From assembly GCA_023238725.1 (NCBI GenBank), contig CM041550.1, positions 10,184,440-10,248,439 on the forward strand: 64,000 bases of DNA, in the 5' to 3' direction. Positions 62,701 through 64,000 of this stretch are shown here, piece after piece. Below the pieces are notes generated by a model. The model was given only the letters and a program-made list of their open reading frames with translations. It did no database searches and had not been told where the DNA came from. Source of the stretch: Scortum barcoo. Taxonomy: Eukaryota; Chordata; Actinopteri; Centrarchiformes; Terapontidae. Both the position numbers and the translations under genes were made by a program. Numbering within the stretch: the first letter of the stretch is position 1; each line of letters begins with the position of its first letter.

Positions 62701-64000
62701 TAAGTGAAAATGCACTGCTTAGTAATGCTGAAGCACTTGTCCACTTTACAGTACTGTAATGCAACGCTGTGCCTTTTTTTTTTTTTAAAGATTACATAGA
62801 TGTAGCAGCCAGTTTTCAGATCTACAGACACAGAGGCAAGTGGAGAGTGTACTTCAGCCAGCCATCATGCACAGAGATGTGATTCTAACTGATATAGGAC
62901 ATCAACCTTAGTCACAAACTATCTATACTTATTACAGGCACAATAGTTGTATTTCCCATGGACAAATCCGGCAGGTGATTGATGTGATGTGCTCTCTAGC
63001 GGTGCCTCCAGTGCTGCAGAAGCACAGTCGAACTCAATGCAATTTCTCTGACAGTAAAATATTGACAGATAGCTGATGAATCTGTTACCTGAAGAATGAA
63101 GGCAGCTAATGAGAATGTGGGTCTTGTTCATCTTACAGACTACTATGAAATTGGATAGAATAACAAAGGCTTTGACTTTTGACTGACCCACACTGGATGA
63201 ATGTGTTGCAATATATGTGAAGGGTAAAGGCTTACCTCTCCTGCAGGGATGCCCACAGAGATCCTCTTTACAGCATGCACCTTCGTCTTGAGGTGTTGAT
63301 AGACCTTGGTGAGCTGGTTGACCTGCAGTATGTCTGAGCTGGCAGCTCCATTGGACACCCGTAGGTGTTCGGCCACCACATCCTCATCCTTGTCCTCACC
63401 AGATAGCTGAGGCACGGTCTTTCTGCCGAAAATGAGACGCCTGCAAAGGGAAAAGTATTTTTTTATTATAAATACTCAGTCTTGAAGTTAATGAGAATAA
63501 TTGGCAGAGACACAGAAAACACAAATTAAATCCGACTGACTAAAACTTAGTGACTGAATTTTATCTGAAGAGGTTGAGGCTTTGATATCTTTGGGGATAA
63601 ATTTTATTTTTCCCCAAATATAATTTGGATATTAATCTTTGTTCATTTTGAATGAGGAAAAAAGTATAATTAAACTTTTTACAGTTTTCTTTAATTACTA
63701 AAAGGGACTCTGATGCATACATAACTACTTATTTCCATAGTATCTGCATTTTTTTTTAAACTTCACTTTCATATTTTGGGCTGCAAGAGGACTGTAAAAT
63801 GCAGTGAACAGAGTCATACTTCAGCAGAAAACACAACTTTTGGATGTGTGGAAAAGTAATATCCAGGGGAAAACCCACTGTAACTGATCACAATTATCAA
63901 GAATATTCTGCATGTGTACAACGGGAGGTCATGATCATTGACGGCATCACCGTGTCGTCGCTGGCTCCTCTTCTCACCTGACTTTGCGTATGAGGAACCT
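55772..64000 (-). CDS. abca12: abca12 gene, 3' part (ten exons, cut by window edge)
   Basis: Ten minus-strand exons join in phase into 1170 nt, encoding the last 389 residues of a full-length ABC subfamily A transporter. They comprise the second nucleotide-binding domain and C-terminal tail. Walker A is GVNGAGKTT, the Q-loop segment [10 protein letters not shown], the signature [10 protein letters not shown], Walker [14 protein letters not shown], and the H-loop TSHS. ABCA12 loads glucosylceramides into lamellar granules of mammalian epidermis; its role in fish is less clear. ABCA12 is chosen over ABCA1, ABCA4 and ABCA7 by the tail ([18 protein letters not shown] and [14 protein letters not shown]) and by synteny with bard1 and vwc2l. 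No break is seen. The membrane domains and NBD1 lie beyond the right edge. Confidence 0.93.
55877..56350 (-). other. abca12: abca12 last intron, pyrimidine-rich on plus strand
   Basis: 474 bp. From about 56115 to 56350 the plus strand is almost all C and T (purine-rich in the transcript). No exon was recognised. Confidence 0.8.
56351..56488 (-). CDS. abca12: abca12 penultimate exon
   Basis: 46 codons, phase 0 at both ends. It reads [20 protein letters not shown], then [20 protein letters not shown], then QTTLDE. This is the regulatory C-terminal subdomain after NBD2, close to human ABCA12 as I recall it. The acceptor is aatacgcag and the donor gtgaga. The right frame is not the longest ORF. 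Confidence 0.94.
56489..57273 (-). other. abca12: abca12 intron with AT microsatellite
   Basis: 785 bp, containing a TA run at 56661-56701. No exon was recognised. Confidence 0.85.
56661..56701 (+). repeat. TA microsatellite
   Basis: A (TA)n run of about 20 units in an abca12 intron. It is self-complementary and can form a cruciform. Confidence 0.96.
57274..57379 (-). CDS. abca12: abca12 exon (post-NBD2 segment)
   Basis: 106 nt. G completes an arginine, then [20 protein letters not shown], then [15 protein letters not shown]. The acceptor is ttcgcacag and the donor gtgagc. The FGxGFTVK and FMQxxFPxTYLK blocks match ABCA12. Confidence 0.94.
57602..57694 (-). CDS. abca12: abca12 exon (NBD2 C-terminal part)
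   Basis: 93 nt. C completes the serine of TSHS, then [20 protein letters not shown], then [10 protein letters not shown] and AG of a split arginine. The acceptor is cgtatctcag and the donor gttagt. MEECEALC is the conserved block after the H-loop. Confidence 0.95.
57695..58562 (-). other. abca12: abca12 intron filled with dispersed-repeat remnants
   Basis: 868 bp, mostly degraded repeats (see 57790-58400). No exon was recognised. Confidence 0.85.
57790..58400. repeat. composite of degraded teleost dispersed repeats
   Basis: The left part (gtaaaagtccagcattgaaa, tacttaagtgaaagta) and the far right (gtacttaagtacactaa, accaagtacatttacatag) resemble the two ends of the element seen at 16190-16690. 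Between them lies a second family (gcaactaatgattacttttatc, tggattaatctgttgattta). The arrangement suggests one element nested in another. Confidence 0.55.
58563..58666 (-). CDS. abca12: abca12 exon (Walker B to H-loop)
   Basis: 104 nt, phase 0 entry. It reads [20 protein letters not shown], then [14 protein letters not shown], plus AG of the next serine. It carries the Walker B aspartate and catalytic glutamate (DE), the D-loop (SGMDP) and the switch histidine. The acceptor is ctccgcag and the donor gttaga. Confidence 0.96.
58667..59312 (-). other. abca12: abca12 intron, long purine tract on plus strand
   Basis: 646 bp. From 58672 to about 59115 the plus strand is strongly purine-rich, so the transcript is pyrimidine-rich right up to the downstream acceptor. 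No exon was recognised. Confidence 0.85.
59313..59447 (-). CDS. abca12: abca12 exon (ABC signature)
   Basis: 45 codons, phase 0 at both ends. It reads [20 protein letters not shown], then [20 protein letters not shown], then QILLL. The signature is [10 protein letters not shown], in place of the canonical LSGGQ. The acceptor is tcctttaaag and the donor gtgagg. Confidence 0.96.
59448..61799 (-). other. abca12: abca12 intron, nothing recognised
   Basis: 2.35 kb. It has a C run at 59872-59886 and short A/T runs only. One open frame of 131 codons (59951-60346, minus) shows no family motif. The flanking exons join in phase without it. Confidence 0.85.
61800..61950 (-). CDS. abca12: abca12 exon (Q-loop region)
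   Basis: 151 nt. G completes a glycine, then [20 protein letters not shown], then [20 protein letters not shown] and [15 protein letters not shown] holds the Q-loop glutamine that contacts the magnesium ion and the transmembrane domain. The acceptor is tttccttcag and the donor gtaagg. Confidence 0.95.
61951..62587 (-). other. abca12: abca12 intron
   Basis: 637 bp of intron; nothing recognised. Confidence 0.85.
62588..62697 (-). CDS. abca12: abca12 exon (Walker A)
   Basis: 110 nt, phase 0 entry. It reads [20 protein letters not shown], then [16 protein letters not shown], plus GG of a glycine finished by the next exon. GVNGAGKTT is the Walker A P-loop of NBD2. The acceptor is cacttacag and the donor gtaagc. 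Too short for ORF calling. Confidence 0.96.
62698..63235 (-). other. abca12: abca12 intron
   Basis: 538 bp of intron; one poly-T run (62766-62785), nothing else recognised. Confidence 0.85.
63236..63440 (-). CDS. abca12: abca12 exon (linker and start of NBD2)
   Basis: 205 nt: G plus 68 codons. It begins [13 protein letters not shown], passes an acidic linker ([15 protein letters not shown]), then [12 protein letters not shown] and [15 protein letters not shown], the first strands of NBD2. The acceptor is cctttgcag and the donor gtaagc. Confidence 0.94.
63441..63977 (-). other. abca12: abca12 intron
   Basis: 537 bp of AT-rich intron; nothing recognised. Confidence 0.85.
63978..64000 (-). CDS. 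abca12: abca12 partial exon at window edge
   Basis: The last 23 nt of an exon: RFLIRKV plus AG, joining to G of the next exon (arginine), with the donor gtgaga. The phase fits the following exon. The upstream part lies outside the window. Confidence 0.7.

Noticed and set aside
55772..64000. Assignment as abca1, abca4 or abca7
   Set aside because: The C-terminal sequence after NBD2 and the gene neighbourhood fit ABCA12 better.

Overview
The window is vertebrate nuclear DNA, almost certainly from a spiny-rayed (percomorph-type) teleost fish. Coding sequence is split into short exons with GT-AG introns. The non-coding DNA is full of long CA/GT microsatellites, poly-T tracts and degraded dispersed repeats of types I recognise from teleost genomes: a tRNA-derived SINE, the 3' end of a non-LTR retrotransposon, and TAAGCTAAGC-type and short AT-rich elements. 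Three protein genes were found and their exon boundaries resolved by hand. They are vwc2l (+), bard1 (-) and abca12 (-, only its 3' part). The same order and orientation (VWC2L, BARD1, ABCA12) occurs on human chromosome 2q34-q35, so this is an ancestral block of conserved synteny.

Layout. 1-7500: intergenic, no gene recognised. About 7500-27206: vwc2l, with a GC/CT-rich 5' leader and probable 5'-UTR intron, then three coding exons separated by introns of 11.4 and 5.6 kb. They encode a 222-residue secreted protein with von Willebrand factor C modules. 27207-32807: intergenic region between two converging genes, including vwc2l 3' UTR, probable bard1 3' UTR and a LINE fossil. 32808-54250: bard1, all eleven coding exons, 2391 nt of coding sequence, 796 residues. 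Reading frame phases agree across every junction, and eight exons have the lengths I recall for human BARD1. 54251-54430: compact TATA-less bard1 promoter with E2F, ETS, CRE-like and GC-box motifs. 55772-64000: the last ten exons of abca12 (the most upstream one cut by the window edge), encoding the second nucleotide-binding domain and C-terminal tail.

The genes are neighbours by ancient linkage and do not form a pathway. VWC2L is an extracellular neural/BMP-modulating protein. BARD1 is the nuclear BRCA1 partner in homologous recombination. ABCA12 is a lipid transporter. I found no undescribed multi-gene system. The observations most worth a second look are: a duplicated hairpin-like module with inverted CACCTG boxes in vwc2l intron 2; a run of seven ATG codons and a second uORF whose stop codon abuts an ATG in the vwc2l leader; loss of a putative phosphate/PAR-binding lysine in the fish BARD1 BRCT domain; and weak splice donors on bard1 exons 3 and 4. 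Statements comparing with human proteins rest on recalled sequences, not on a search.
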